A stretch of 64,000 bases of DNA, from positions 1 to 64,000 of the forward strand of contig VDMD01000003.1 in NCBI GenBank assembly GCA_007026445.1. Direction: 5' to 3'. Positions 44,894 through 56,228 of this stretch are shown here, in pieces (the first letter of the stretch is position 1; each line of letters begins with the position of its first letter). The stretch is from Schizophyllum amplum (lineage: Eukaryota; Basidiomycota; Agaricomycetes; Agaricales; Schizophyllaceae). The notes beneath the pieces are model-generated. The model saw only the letters and a list, made by a program, of their open reading frames with translations, searched no databases and was not told the DNA's origin. The translations under genes and the position numbers were made by a program.

Positions 44894-45299
44894 GCCTACC
44901 CACAAGCCATCATTGTCGCTATGCAGTACTTAGCAGCGTGCGTAGCCCTAAGCGCTGCGCCTCGTACACCTGACGCGCTGGACCTCGCACGCCTGACGCG
45001 CTGGACCTCGCTCGCCTTACGCGCGTCGTAGCCGCCTCGCTGGCGAGGAATCGTCGTTGTAGCCCTAAGCGCCGTGGGCGAGCGCGAGGAAGGGGGCGAG
45101 CGCGAGGAAGGGGAGGTCGCGAGCGCCTCGCTCGCCGTGGAATCGTCGTCGGAGCCCGCGTCGAGCCGAGTCGTCGTAACCGCCTGTCGAGTCATTATAG
45201 CCGGGGCGAGCCGAGTCGTCGTCGTTGTAGCCGCCTGTCGAGTCGGGCGCGTCGGGCGTGTGGGGAGGAAGGGGACCAGGGAGGAGAATGCGTTCGCCC

Positions 45300-45965
45300 G
45301 TCTCCTCTCCCACTGTTGCCGGTCGCCCCGCCTCCCATCGCCCCGCCTCCTTTCCCACTGTTGCCGGTCGCCCCGCCTCCTCTCTTATCGCCTTACTCCT
45401 ACTTTCCCGTTGCCGGTCGCCCTTTTTCCCTTCGCCTTTTTCCCGTCGCCCCCCTTCCCTCCCTTGCATCGCCCCGCCTTCCCTCCCACTGTTGCCGGCC
45501 GCCTCCCATCGCCTTTTTTCCCATCGTCTTTTGTTCCTCTCCCACTGTTGCCGGTCGCCCGCCTCCCACTGTTGTTGGTCGCCCCGCCCCGCCTTCCCTC
45601 TCTTGCATCCCCGCCTTCCCTCTTATCGCCGGTCGCCCGCCTCCCATCGCCCTTTTCCATCGTTCTGTATCAAGGGGGGAGGGGGGGGGAGGATGGAAGG
45701 CAAAGGCCGGGGGGGACGAGACGGAGGGGGGGAGGGGGGGACGAGAACGCAAAGGCAAAGAGGCTGGGAGGGATGGAGGGGGACGAGAAGGACGGAGGGG
45801 AAGGACGGGGAGAGAGGAGAGGAGGGGAGGGGGAAGAGGAAGAAGGGGCGGACGAGGGAGAGAGGTCGATGAGGGAGAGAGGGAAGAGAGGGTATTGGGG
45901 GAGGCGGGTGACGCGGAGGGGAACCGCTCGATGCAGGTGGAAGGGGGATGCAGGCGGGAGGGGCG
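45300..45965. repeat. Pyrimidine tract followed by purine tract
   Basis: 45300-45665 is C/T-rich with TCCCACTGTTGCCGGTCGCC units. It switches at about 45670 to an almost pure G/A tract up to 45960, including GGGGGGAGGGGGGGGAGG, a G-quadruplex-type run. Long frames on both strands follow from this composition. Confidence 0.75.
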
Positions 45966-46609
45966 CTAGAGGATGAGATCGACGCGGTGGGGCTGTGGGC
46001 TTCGTGGATGCGCTAGCGGGCTTCGTGGTAGACGACGGTGGGCTTCGTGGTAGACGACGGTGGGGGGATGGTCCAGTCGATCGTAGGCGCGGGTTGTGGT
46101 GTAGGACGTAGGCGTGGCTTGCGGCGCAGGATGTATGCGCGGGTTCTCATGCATTGCGACGCGTGAATGACTGTAGGGACGGGTGAGCGTGAGGGTACGA
46201 GGCGCGGCGGAGGACGACGGACGATGGTTGTGGGCTCGTTCTGCGGTCGAGCGTGGGCTCGTTCATGCACGGGCGGGTTCTCCTCCTGAGGACAGGCGTG
46301 TTCTCCGTCTGCGGACGGTCGTGTTCTCCTGCGAGCGGTCGTGTTCTCCTGCTGGCGATCGTGCTCCCGCTACGAACGAGCACAACGGCGGGTCATGGCC
46401 TCCTTCTGCCCGTACGGAGGGAGAGGACGCGATCGGTGAGGGCGACGCCAACGATAGCGACGGTTGAGAGCAAGAGACGTCGTTGCAAGAAGATGCGTCT
46501 CCCTCTGAACCGTGACGCGTGAATGGTGGGATGAACGCATGATCGCTTTCGAGGGCGAACGTAAGTATGAGTAGTGCAGAAGAGCAAAAATATGCTTGTC
46601 GTGCCTGCA
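45966..46609. other. GC-rich short repeats, no gene
   Basis: Words such as GGGCTTCGTGGTAGACGACGGTG and GTGTTCTCCTGC recur two to three times. Nothing else is supported. Confidence 0.4.
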
Positions 46610-46698
46610 TGGACTTGCTGGGAATTGAACCCAGGACCTTTCGCAATCAGCCGAAAATCAGATGCTAAGCGAACGTGCTACCACTGTACCACAAGCCC
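46610..46698 (-). tRNA. tRNA-Ala (AGC) with a 17-nt intron
   Basis: Starts at 46698 on the minus strand. The acceptor includes G3:U70, the anticodon AGC is at 46666-46664 and the intron at 46662-46646. It differs from the 7957 copy by a few intron bases. Confidence 0.93.
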
Positions 46699-47500
46699 GT
46701 GACCAACCTCCTTGTGTGTCTTGCCTCTTGCGACCATCGTCGATCACTGCCAACCCTCTCCTCCGCGCCCTCGCCCCTCGATCTCCAATGCCATGGCCCT
46801 TTGAAGTCTGACCTTTATGCCATATCTTGCAATGCCAGTCCTGGTCTCGCTACCGCCCGCCGCCCCGCCAGTATCAAGCGCATACACCCGCACCGGTGTT
46901 CCTTCACGCATCCCGCGTTCCTTCACACATTCGCGTCCCGACGCACGCGCGGTGCATCCGCATTCCTTCACGCATCCCAGTTCCTACATCCGACGACCTT
47001 CTCTGCAACGCCCCCACCTCCCCTCCTCCACGCCCATCCCCCTCCCCCTCCTGTCTCACCTCCCTTTTTCCCGCCCTTCCGCCTTCCCCTTTACTCGCCC
47101 TTCCGCCTTCCCCTTTACTCGCCCTTCCGCCCTCCTTAAGTTAACTTGCCCTTCCGCCCTCCTTAAGTTAACTTGCCCTTCCGTCCTCCCCTCTCGCTTC
47201 CCCTTTACCATCTCATTTGTCCTTCTATCGCACGCTTATTTGTCGCTCTCGCCCTCCTCCCTCCTCCCTCCTCCCTCCCCCTGCCCTCTTGAGTCGGTCA
47301 GACGACCTCGCCCCCTGCCCTCTCGCCCCCTAGCCCGTTGCCCCCTCCTCCCTCCTCGCGAGCCCTAGCGAGCCCCCTCCTCCCTCCTCGCGAGCCCTAG
47401 CGAGCGAGCCCCCTCCTCCCAGTGGGCTTCCTTCTTAGGGAGCCCCCTTCTTCCTCCCACCCTCGCCTCTTTTTCTGGGCTCACTTCGTTCGCCCTAGCC
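46699..47500. repeat. C/T-rich spacer with tandem words
   Basis: Contains two to three copies each of CGCCCTTCCGCCTTCCCCTT, CCTCCTTAAGTTAACTTGCC and CTCCTCGCGAGCCCTAGCGAG. No gene is seen. Confidence 0.55.
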
Positions 47501-50500
47501 CTCTGAGCCCTCCCCTCCCGCCTCCTTTTTCCTCGCTCCCCTGCGAGATGAATGAATGATGAGGGCGGTCGGGGGTGACCTAATGAGGTCGGGGTGACCG
47601 GTGAATGATGAGGTCGGTCGGGGGTGAATGAATGAACGATGAGGACGGTGTCGGGAAGTCAAGGACGTGGCTGTCGGGACGAGATGGGGGACGAGGTCGA
47701 GGACTCGGAGCCGCGCCCCCTAGCCCGTCGGCCTCTCGCGCCCTAGCCCGTCGGCCTCTCGCGCCCTCAAGCCCGTCGGCCTCTCGCGGCCCCTAGCCCC
47801 CTAGCCCGTCGGCCTCTCGCGCCCCCTAGCCCGTCGGCCTCTCGCGCCCTAGCCCATCGGCCTCTCGCGCCCCCTAGCCCGTCGGCCTCTCCTCTCCACA
47901 ACTCGGCGGGGACGACAGCTGCGCTGTTTAGCCCGTCGCCCTCATTCGCCTCTCCCCTATTCACCCTCCTCCCTCTCGCCCTCTCGAGCCCTAGCCCGTC
48001 GGCCTCTCGCGCCCCCTAGCCCGTCGGCCTCTCGCGCCCTCAAGCTTGGCTGTCGGCCTCTCGCGCCCCCTAGCCCGTCGCCCATCGCCCTCTCGCGCCC
48101 TCAAGCTTGGCTGGAGGACTCGGAGCCTCCCTTCTTAACCCTGGAGGACTCGGCGAGCCGCGCTGGTGGCGTGGTGGACTCGGAGCCGCGCTGGTGGCTG
48201 GGGGACGGCGAGCCGCGATGGTGGCGCGGACGAGCGCTGTCGGCGCGGAGGACGGCGAGCTGCGCTTTTGGCGTGGACGCCGGCGAGTCGCGCTGTCAGC
48301 GTGGACGCCAGCGAGCTGCGCTGGTGGCGTGGAGGACTCGGAGCGAGCTGCGCTGGTGGCGCGGACGCGAGCCGCGCTGGTGGCGTGGACGCCAGCGAGC
48401 CGCACTTATGGCGTGGACGCCAGCGAGCCGCGCTGTTGGCGTGGACGCTGGCGAGCCGCGCTGGTGGCGTGGAGGACTCGGAGCCGCGCTGTAGGCGCGG
48501 AGAACGAGAGCCGCGCTGGTGGCGTGGAGGACTCGGAGCCACCCCGTCGGGGTGGAGGACGAGAGCCGCGCTGGTGGCGCGGAGGACGAGAGCTGCGCTG
48601 GTAGCCCGTCGGCCTCTCGCGCCCCCTAGCCCATCGGCCTCTCGCGCCCTCAAGCTTGGCTGTCGCCCTCTCGCCCTCATTCGCCTCACTTCCCTCATTC
48701 GCCCTCGCCCCCTAGCCCGTCGGCCTCTCGCGCCCTCAAGCTTGGCTGGAGGACGAGCACCCTCAAACTTGGGCGCCAGAGGACGAGCACTATCAACTTA
48801 GCTTGCGTGGAGGACGCGAGCCTCCCCTCTTAACCCTGGACGCCGGCGAGCCGTGCTGGTGGCGTGGACGCCAGCGAGCCGCGCTTATGGCTGGACGCCA
48901 GCGAGCCGCGCCCTAGCCCGTCGGCCTCTCGCCCTTCTTTTACCGTCTTCCTCTCGCGCCCTCAAGCTGCGCTGTCGGCTCCTCTCGCGCCCCCTAGCCC
49001 GTCGTCCTCTCGCGCCCCCTAGCCCGTCGACCTCCTCGCGCCCCCTAGCCCGTCGGCCTCGCGCCCCCTAGCCCGTCGGCCTCTCGCGCCCTCAAGCTTG
49101 GCTGGAGGACGGCGAGCCGCGCTGGTGGCGTGGACGGCGAGCCGCGCCCTCAAGCTTCGCTGTCGGCCTCTCGCCCCCTAGCCCGTCGGCCTCTCGCCGC
49201 CTAGCCCGTCGGCCTCTCGCGCCCTCTCCTCTTAACCTTGGAGGACTAGTGCTGCGCTGTCAGCGTGGACGCCAGCGAGCCGCGCTGGTGGCGAGGACGC
49301 GAGCCGCGCTGGTGGCGTGGACGCCGGCGAGCTGCGCTGGTGGCGTGGAGGACGCCAGCGAGCCGCGCTGGTGGCGTGGAGGGCGAGGTGAATGGCGAGG
49401 ACGAGAGCCGCGCTGTCAGCGTGGAGGACTCGGAGCCGCGCTGGTGGCGCGGAGGACGAGAGCCTCCCTTCTTAACCCTGGAGGACGAGAGCTGCGCTGT
49501 CGGGGGTGAAGGACGCGAGCCGCGCTGGTGGCGCGGACGCCAGCGAACTGCGCTGGTAGCGTGGACGCCAGCGAGCCGCGCTGTCTGTTGGGGTGGACTC
49601 GGAGCCGCGCTGGTGGCGTGGAGGACGCGAGCCATCCGTCGGGGACGAGAGCCGCGCTGTCTGTCAGCGTGGACGCCAGCGAGCCGCGCTGGTAGCGTGG
49701 AGGACGCGAGCTGCGCTGTTGGCGCGGACGGCGGCGAGCCGCGCTGGTGGCGTGGACGCCGGCGAGCCGCGCTGTTGGCGTGGACGCCAGCGAGCCGCAC
49801 TGGTCGCGCGGAGGACTCGGAGAGCCGCGCTGGTGGCGTGAAGGACGCGAGCCGCGCTGGTGGGGGCGAGAGCCGCGCTGTTTGGCGAGGACTCGGAGCC
49901 TCCCCTCTTAACCCTGGAGGACTCGGAGCCGCGCTGGCGGGGACTCGGAGCCGCGATGTCAGCGTGGACGCCAGCGAGCCGCGCTGTTTGGCTGGAGGAC
50001 TCGGAGAGCCGCGCTGGTGGCGTGGGAGCCGCGCTGTCAGCGTGGACGCCGGCGAGCCGCGCTGGTCGCGCGGAGGACGAGAGCCGCGATGGTGGCGCGG
50101 ATGACGAGAGCCGCGCTTATGGCGCGGAGGACGAGAGCTGCGCTGTTTGGCCGAAGGACGGGCACAATCGACCTAGCTTGGGCGAAGGACTCGGAGCCGC
50201 GCCCTAGCCCGTCGGCCTCTCGCGCCCTCAAGCTTGGCTGAAGAACTCGAAGCCACCCCGTCGGGGTGGACGAGAGCCGCGCTGGTGGCGGCTCCTCTCC
50301 TCTCCACAACTCGGCGGGGACGAGAGCCGCGCTGGTGGCGTGGATGACGAGGTGAATGGCGAGGGCGACAGGCGACGGGGCGAGGGCTAGGAGTGATGGG
50401 GCGAGGGGAGGGGGGACGAGTGCTGTCGGGGGAAGTCGCACGTCAGAGGGGCGAGGAGGACGAGAGCCGCGCTGTCTGTCAGCGTGGAGGACTCGGAGCC

Positions 50501-51720
50501 GCGCTGGTGGCGTGGACGCCAGCGAGCCGCGCTGGTGGCGTGGAGGACGAGGGCCGCACTGTCAGCGTGGAGGACGAGGGCGAGGGAGGCGAGGGCGGTA
50601 GGGAGGCGAGGGCGAGAGCGAGGGACGAGAGCCGCGCTGTTTGGCGTAGAGGACGAGAGCGAGGACGAGGGCGAGGGCGAGGGCGAGGGCGAGGGAGACG
50701 AGGGGGGCCGAAGGCGAGGGCGGACGCGAGGGTCGAGGGCGAGGGCGAGGGCGAGAGCGAGGGCGAGGGCGAGCCGCGCTGGTGGCGCGGACGCCAGCGA
50801 GCCGCGCTGTTTGGCGGCTCCTCTCCTCTCCACAACTCGGCGTGGACTCGGAGCCGCACTGGTAGCGCGGAGGACTCGGAGCCGCCCCTCTTAACCCTGG
50901 AGGACTCGGAGCTGCGCTGGTGGCGTGAAGGACTCAGAGCCGCGCTGGTGGTGTGGAGGACTCGGAGCCGCGCTGGTGGCGTGGACGCCAGCGAGCCGCG
51001 CTGGTGGCGTGGAGGACGCGAGTCGCGATGGTGGCGTGGCGTGAGGGACGAGGGCGAGGGGCGAGGACGAGCCTCTGTGCTGTCAGCGCGGTGAACAAGA
51101 GCGAGCCGCGCTGGTGGCGTGGACGACGAGCTGCACTGGTGGCGTGGAGGACTGAGAGCCGCGCTGGTGGACGAGAGACGAGGGGCGAGAGGCTCGGGCT
51201 CGGGCGAGATGGGGGCGAGAGATGAGTCCTCGACTCGGGCTCGGAAGGGGCGAGAGCTGCGCTGGTGGCGTGATGAACGGCGAGCCGCGCTTATGGCGCT
51301 GGTGAACGGCGAGCTGCGCTTTTGGCGTGGACGCCAGCGAGCCGCGCTGTCGGCGTGGAGGGGCGAGAGCTGCGCTGTTTGGCTGGAGAACTCGGAGCCG
51401 CGTTGGTGGCGCGAAGGATGAGCGCTGCTGGCGCGGAGGACGAGAAGGAGGCGTTCGGGCGACGGGGGACAAGAGCCGTGCTGGTCGCGTGGACGCCGGC
51501 GAGCCACCCCGTCGGGGTGGATGACGACCGCTGTGCTGGTGAGGTGGACGCCAGCGAGCTGCGCTGTCAGCGGCTCCTCTCCTCTCCACAACTCGGCGGG
51601 GACGCGAGCCGCGCTGGTGGCGTGGAGGACTCGGAGCCTCCCTTCTTAACCCTGGAGGACTCGAAGCCGTGCTGTCGGGACGAAGCGCGAAGTGCTTGTT
51701 ACTGCTGCTCAACACTGAAG
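47500..51720. repeat. Satellite-like array with higher-order structure
   Basis: Two unit types dominate: GCCCCCTAGCCCGTCGGCCTCTCGC (47700-49230) and GGACGCCAGCGAGCCGCGCTGGTGGCGT (48170-51670). They are interspersed with CTCCTCTCCTCTCCACAACTCGGCG and CTTCTTAACCCTGGAGGAC blocks that recur several times. The second unit contains CCAGCG-AGCCG-CGCTGG, a perfect 6-bp stem with a 5-nt loop, repeated dozens of times. Long frames on both strands (up to 370 codons) are by-products of stop-poor GC-rich units. Confidence 0.8.
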
Positions 51721-51878
51721 GGCTCAATACCTGAATAAAATTTATGGACGATATTCTCTCCCTTCGCTAAGCCTAAGCCTGCGTCCTCCTCGCCTTCCCC
51801 CCTCCCCTTCCCGTCACCCGTGCTCGCGCTTTGGCCTTACCCTTCTCTCCTAAATCTTCAACCCAAGCTATCCTTCAC

Positions 51879-51967
51879 GGGCTTGTGGTACAGTGGTAGC
51901 ACGTTCGCTTCGCATCTCATTGTCGGCGGATTGCGAAAGGTCCTGGGTTCAATTCCCAGCAAGTCCA
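51879..51967 (+). tRNA. tRNA-Ala (CGC) with a 17-nt intron
   Basis: Immediately right of the satellite array. The anticodon CGC is at 51911-51913 and the intron at 51915-51931. Arms are identical to the other copies, and the acceptor has G3:U70. Confidence 0.93.
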
Positions 51968-52145
51968 TAATCTCTGTTCGGTCTTTTTTCCTTATTCTTT
52001 GTTTCGTTATGTTTCTTTTTCCCTTTTGTTCCTTTTTTTATCGACCTCTGCCCGCGCCTGGCATCCACAACGTTAGTAACGCCGGCGCTTGGTGCCCACA
52101 ACGCTCGGCACTGGCCCGCATCGCGCCTCAACTTCAAGCACCCAG

Positions 52146-52610
52146 CTAGTCTCTTCGCATCGCAAAAAAGGGGAAAAGTTGCTGAGGGATTTCCGATTGT
52201 TGCGACCGTGATGTGATGCCATCATTGCCCCACTTGGTCAGCCATTGTGTTCCGCTGCCGGACGTCGACCAGCATTGTAGCTCATTACCAGGGATTATGA
52301 GTTGCTTAGCAGGATTGAAGCCAAAGGCATGCCGCAATTTGTAGGGTACGTAGACGGTAAGGCCACATCGTGCAGTAACTTATATTCTATCGTACCGGTA
52401 AGCGATGCGAATCTGGAGCCCGTCGCCTGGAACTCACGGTGATGGTGTGCCCAGGTATTTTACATTGTCCCTCAAGGTACTTTAGAAGAGACAGCGGCAC
52501 GGCGAGAAGCTCAACCCAGCTCGAGGTAGTTGTTCTATTCCGACCACTAGGGCATATATCAAGTACAGTACTGCACACATTGACGGCAGTGCCAACGCGG
52601 ACTTCCTTCA
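52146..52610 (-). CDS. Two exons of an unrecognised gene or relic
   Basis: On the minus strand, 52610-52440 reads KEVRVGTAVNVCSTVLDICP and continues to IPGHTIT before a GTGAGT donor. 52360-52146 reads LRHAFGFNPAKQLIIPGN and ends QLFPFFAMRRD plus stop. Composition looks coding and unlike the surrounding repeats, but the phase of the junction is unclear and no start codon is obvious. I do not recognise the family. It could be a gene remnant or an integrated foreign fragment. Confidence 0.35.
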
Positions 52611-53725
52611 GTTGACAATGACCGAAGATCGTGCATTCACGACAGGTTCCTTCGGCTGGAGGCCGTCCAAACCCAGAAAACTGCGAAGTCCCCGCAAGCG
52701 CGGCGCGCTCGGGCGATGACCGGGACCTGGCGATGACGAGCTCTCGAGGTCAGCGGGCGCTCGATTGATGGTCCGATCGGCGGGCGCATAAAAAGCAGCA
52801 CGGTCCAAAAGCCAAACAACGCGGCTTGCTCCCGTCTCCCACCTTCGCGTTGACTCCTCCTCCTCTCGTTGTGGCCTCGCTTTCGACCGCTGTTCCTGCT
52901 GTCGGCGCTCATAGGTGACACAGTTTACTGCGCCCGCCGCTGCAAGCAGCCATATTTCTATCCACCCATGCCGTCTCGATAACGATCAGCGACGCGCGTC
53001 CTTTGCAGCGCCGGCTTTGCTCGGAAGAAGTCCCTGGTACGTGGCCATGATCTGCTCGAGGTCGAGGTTAACTAACCTTGCCCTACAGACCACGTCGCTC
53101 ACCCTCGGACGACGGCTTTTTTCCTTCTTGAGGCGGACGGCCTGTCAAATACTGTGCGTACATCACTTGTAACCCATAGGCGTCTCCGCTCATCACTTCC
53201 CACCCCAGTTCGTGCCTAAGAAGCTTCAAGGTTGCACAGATGACTCCGGCATGTGCAGGTACGCGCGAGTCCACTGTCGTAACGTGTCATACTTACTACT
53301 ACTCAGATTCTAACTTGCATCGTGTCAGTGCTCCGTGACCGCACTCGAGTGCACGCTGTATCTGCTCACAGTGCAATGACCAACTTGAGCTCCCCTGTAG
53401 TTACAGTAGTACAAGTTGTAGTACAAGCTTGTGTATCCGTAGTAGTGCTTTCGCAATATATTTGATTTTATTTCCACAATTTCGAAGCCCGTGCCCATTT
53501 GCAGTAAAACGAAGTATAATGAAAAGACAATGCCCAGACGACGTGCTGGATGTGCATGCCCGTATCCTACCGCTGCTACTTGTGGAAAGTCTGACGACTT
53601 GTAATGGCAGCTACATTATGAGCCACGGCGCGAGGAAGGGTCGACCATAATGCGTTACAATGGCAGCTGCCATCATTATCACGGATGGCAGCGCTGGTTG
53701 CGGCCTAGACTCGCGTGGCCACTGG
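52611..53725. other. Intergenic; one TATA-like site
   Basis: ATAAAAA at 52788-52794 is followed by a C/T-rich leader, as before a fungal gene, but I could not build a gene after it. A short frame (AFFLLEADGLSNTVRTSL) near 53110 has no support. ATGGCAGCTGCCAT near 53660 is a perfect palindrome. Confidence 0.35.
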
Positions 53726-53809
53726 CCAGTCCGCTTTGCAAGCTCGCTGATCACATGGTCGGTTCGCGAGAGAAAAGTCACGGGATCAGCGAGCTTGCGA
53801 GCGGACTGG
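53726..53809. repeat. Long inverted repeat (26-27 bp arms)
   Basis: The left arm 53726-53752 (CCAGTCCGC...GCTGATC) is complementary to the right arm 53784-53809 except for one small indel region, with a 31-nt loop. A transcript would fold into a strong hairpin. Confidence 0.75.
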
Positions 53810-53991
53810 GCTACGTCTCCCGTGGCCGTCCGCAGGAGGATAAGGGGAAGGACTTAGAAGGAAACCACCCTACTTATCCTGCGTGCCACGTCCGGCATTC
53901 ATAGATAAAGAGAGATGATGGAATAGTTGTCTGCAAGTTGTGTGACTATTTACAAGATTCATGGTAAGGTACGAGCTAAGTGATCAGCACG

Positions 53992-54468
53992 AGGACCCCT
54001 GATAATCGGCAGTGAGGTTACTTCGCTTGTGGAACAAATTTTCGTCCTCCAGACCCAAAATGTCTCTGAGAATGTCGGACAAAATGGGTCTGTAGAGGCT
54101 TGAGGTTACTTCAGTTGTCGGACATCTGGGGCCCCGTGGGCGGTGGTCGAGCAACTTCAAACACAAATAATGCGCCAACAGCCTAACGGTGAAGCGCCAC
54201 ACGTCAGATACGCAAGATGGAAGGGTTTCCCGTTCGAATCTGACCCATCTCAGCAGTTCCCAAAATGTTCACGAAAGCTCGAATATTTGAGCACGTGACA
54301 ATTATAATAATCAAATTGCCTCTTTTGGGCATAAAAAGCTGTACATCACGTGAAACTTACTTAAAATGTCGGACAAAAGACCCCATTTTGGCCCAAAAAT
54401 GTCGGACAAAAACCTCCCGATTTTGGAGGTTCGCGAAAGTAACCTCAACACCTATTATCAGGAGTCCT
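53992..54468. mobile_element. MITE, hAT-like, 477 bp
   Basis: Terminal inverted repeats of about 36 bp: the left starts AGGACCCCTGATAATCGG, the right reversed starts AGGACTCCTGATAATAGG, and both continue GAGGTTACTT. They are flanked by an 8-bp direct repeat TCAGCACG (53984-53991 and 54469-54476). Inside are several AATGTCGGACAAAA subterminal repeats and no coding frame. TIRs plus an 8-bp duplication are typical of non-autonomous hAT elements. It sits about 245 bp upstream of BTB gene F. Confidence 0.8.
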
Positions 54469-54713
54469 TCAGCACGAAGGCAGCTAGTCCTATGTGATCT
54501 ACTGGTTTGTCGTGCTTCTCCTCATCGATCATCTCTCGGACATCCATACTTACTTACCCGAGTCAATATCTTCAGCCACAATTGCACGCTAATTGCCGGC
54601 ATAAATCAAGCCGCGTCGTCCTTTCCTCCCACCACGATCACCGATCACCTCTTGATTCCCTCCGTCCAGTGTCTGCCTCGCTTTCTACTCTTACGCGTCC
54701 GTTTACTCTCCTG

Positions 54714-56091
54714 ATGAGCGAAGGGAAGGACCAGGTTAAAGGCCTTTGGTTCCCAGATGGGAACCTCATCATCAGCATCGGCGACCACGTCTGTCGCGTG
54801 CACAAGAGTGTCCTCGCATCTCACTCGCCCGTCGTCGCGGACATGCTCTCCGTCCCGCAGCCAGATTCTGCGGACATGCTCGACGGAATACCTGCCATGA
54901 CACTCCCCTACCTGCCATGACGCTCCCCGACCCGCCATGACGCTCCCCTAACCTGCCATGACGCTCCCTGACCCGCCCAAGGAAGTCTCTCACTGGCTGA
55001 ACTTCGCGATGCTGGTCCCCGGGTGCGTCGGCGCCTTGCCGCATTCCGATCTCTTTGGCTGACACGCGCATCGTTGCGCAGATACTTCGACATCGATCGG
55101 GACTCGCACATCGATCGGGACTCGCACATCGATCGGGACTCGCACATTGATCGGGACAGGGTCTTTGCGGTCCTGAGACTGAGCCACAAATACGATGTGC
55201 AGCACCGGCGAAGATGTGCGGCACCTTCGCCGGCGTTCTCTCGAGTACCTCGCTAGCTTGCTGCCCGTCGACATTGCAATCATCCAGGCCGGAAACATCC
55301 TTCAAACGAGCGGCACCATACCAGACCAGGACGACGTACCTTTGGACTTTTATCCCGTCATCGACGCCATCGCTCACGAAGTCGACGCCCTCTGGCTCAT
55401 ACCCTGCATCGTGTACATGCTTCATAACCACATGTCCGACCCATCCATCCATGATCATTTGTCAACTATGCCAACGCCCTTTGCGATATCGCTCATCAGC
55501 CAGCTGCACAAAACCTCTCGGCTCATCTCGCAGCATTTCTCGCCCGGCCGCTTAGTCCTCATCAGACACGCCTGTGAACAACTGTCTTGCACACCGGGAT
55601 GGGTTGATCTCGACAAGTGGATGACGGCGCTGCACGAGGATCCCTTGCGCTTCTACTCAAGCACCAACGTCGAGGGCGTCGAGCCTGATGGCTCGGGCGA
55701 CGAACTGGAGCTGGCGGAGTCCATGTGCGACAGCTGCTGCCAAACTATGCGCGCGTATGTCGCACTCGAATGTACCGCGTTTTGGGACGAGCTACCCGCA
55801 TGTCTAGGCCTTCCTGCATGGCGCGACCTGCTTTCCGCGAGGGCCATGGATCTTGCCATTCCTATCTCGTTACGGGAAGACGGCTCTGGAGGACTGGGTG
55901 CAGAGGATGCGTACGTCGTACGTGATTGCGCGTGCGTGCATGAAAGGTATACTATTGTGCGTGCGCGCGTCTTGTGGAGTCGTCCTTGGTCGCTTCAATG
56001 GAACTCGTACTCTTTGGTTGTTGACCGCTCTCGGTTCTTGTGCTCTCATATATCTATCGGTTTTTTGTTCTTATGGGCTCGTATCTGTTGA
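54714..56091 (+). pseudogene. Degenerate BTB gene (F)
   Basis: It begins MSEGKDQVKGLWFPDG like genes C and D. In exon 1 a 20-bp unit (CCTGCCATGACGCTCCCC) is present in four copies at 54891-54971, adding 61 nt, shifting the frame and bringing in TGA. The intron (55023-55081) keeps its borders. Exon 2 has three copies of an 18-bp unit giving DRDSHIDRDSHIDRD, then a 19-nt duplication in KYDV that shifts the frame again. From 55195 the frame is open and still shows HLRRRSLEYLASLLP, CDSC and FWDELPACLGLPAW. The usual stop after EDA is lost and the frame runs on about 50 codons. Translation of a full BTB protein is not possible. Confidence 0.8.
54891..54976 (+). repeat. 20-bp tandem repeat inside gene F exon 1
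   Basis: Four units of CCTGCCATGACGCTCCCC with small changes where the paralogues have one. This is the main lesion of the gene. Confidence 0.85.
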
Positions 56092-56228
56092 TCCTCTCGT
56101 ATCTATCTCGTTGACTCATTCTCAAGCATCAGTTCTTGCAGACTCGTCTGCATGCGTTCTTATACACTCGGATACAATTGGCAACCCTTCCAGTGAAGAG
56201 AGAGTTCAAGGACTCAGCGCGGGACATG

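Noticed and set aside
45074..45976. 300-codon ORF and overlapping frames
   Set aside because: It spans the pyrimidine/purine switch and is pure low-complexity sequence in all frames.
48107..51591. Long open frames (up to 370 codons) on both strands with Trp/Arg/Ala repeats
   Set aside because: They exist on both strands at once and follow the satellite unit exactly; codon content is dictated by the repeat, and no start context or domain is present.
54180..54250. tRNA-like stretch with CGTTCGAATCT inside the MITE
   Set aside because: No acceptor stem or anticodon arm can be paired; only a B-box-like word is present.
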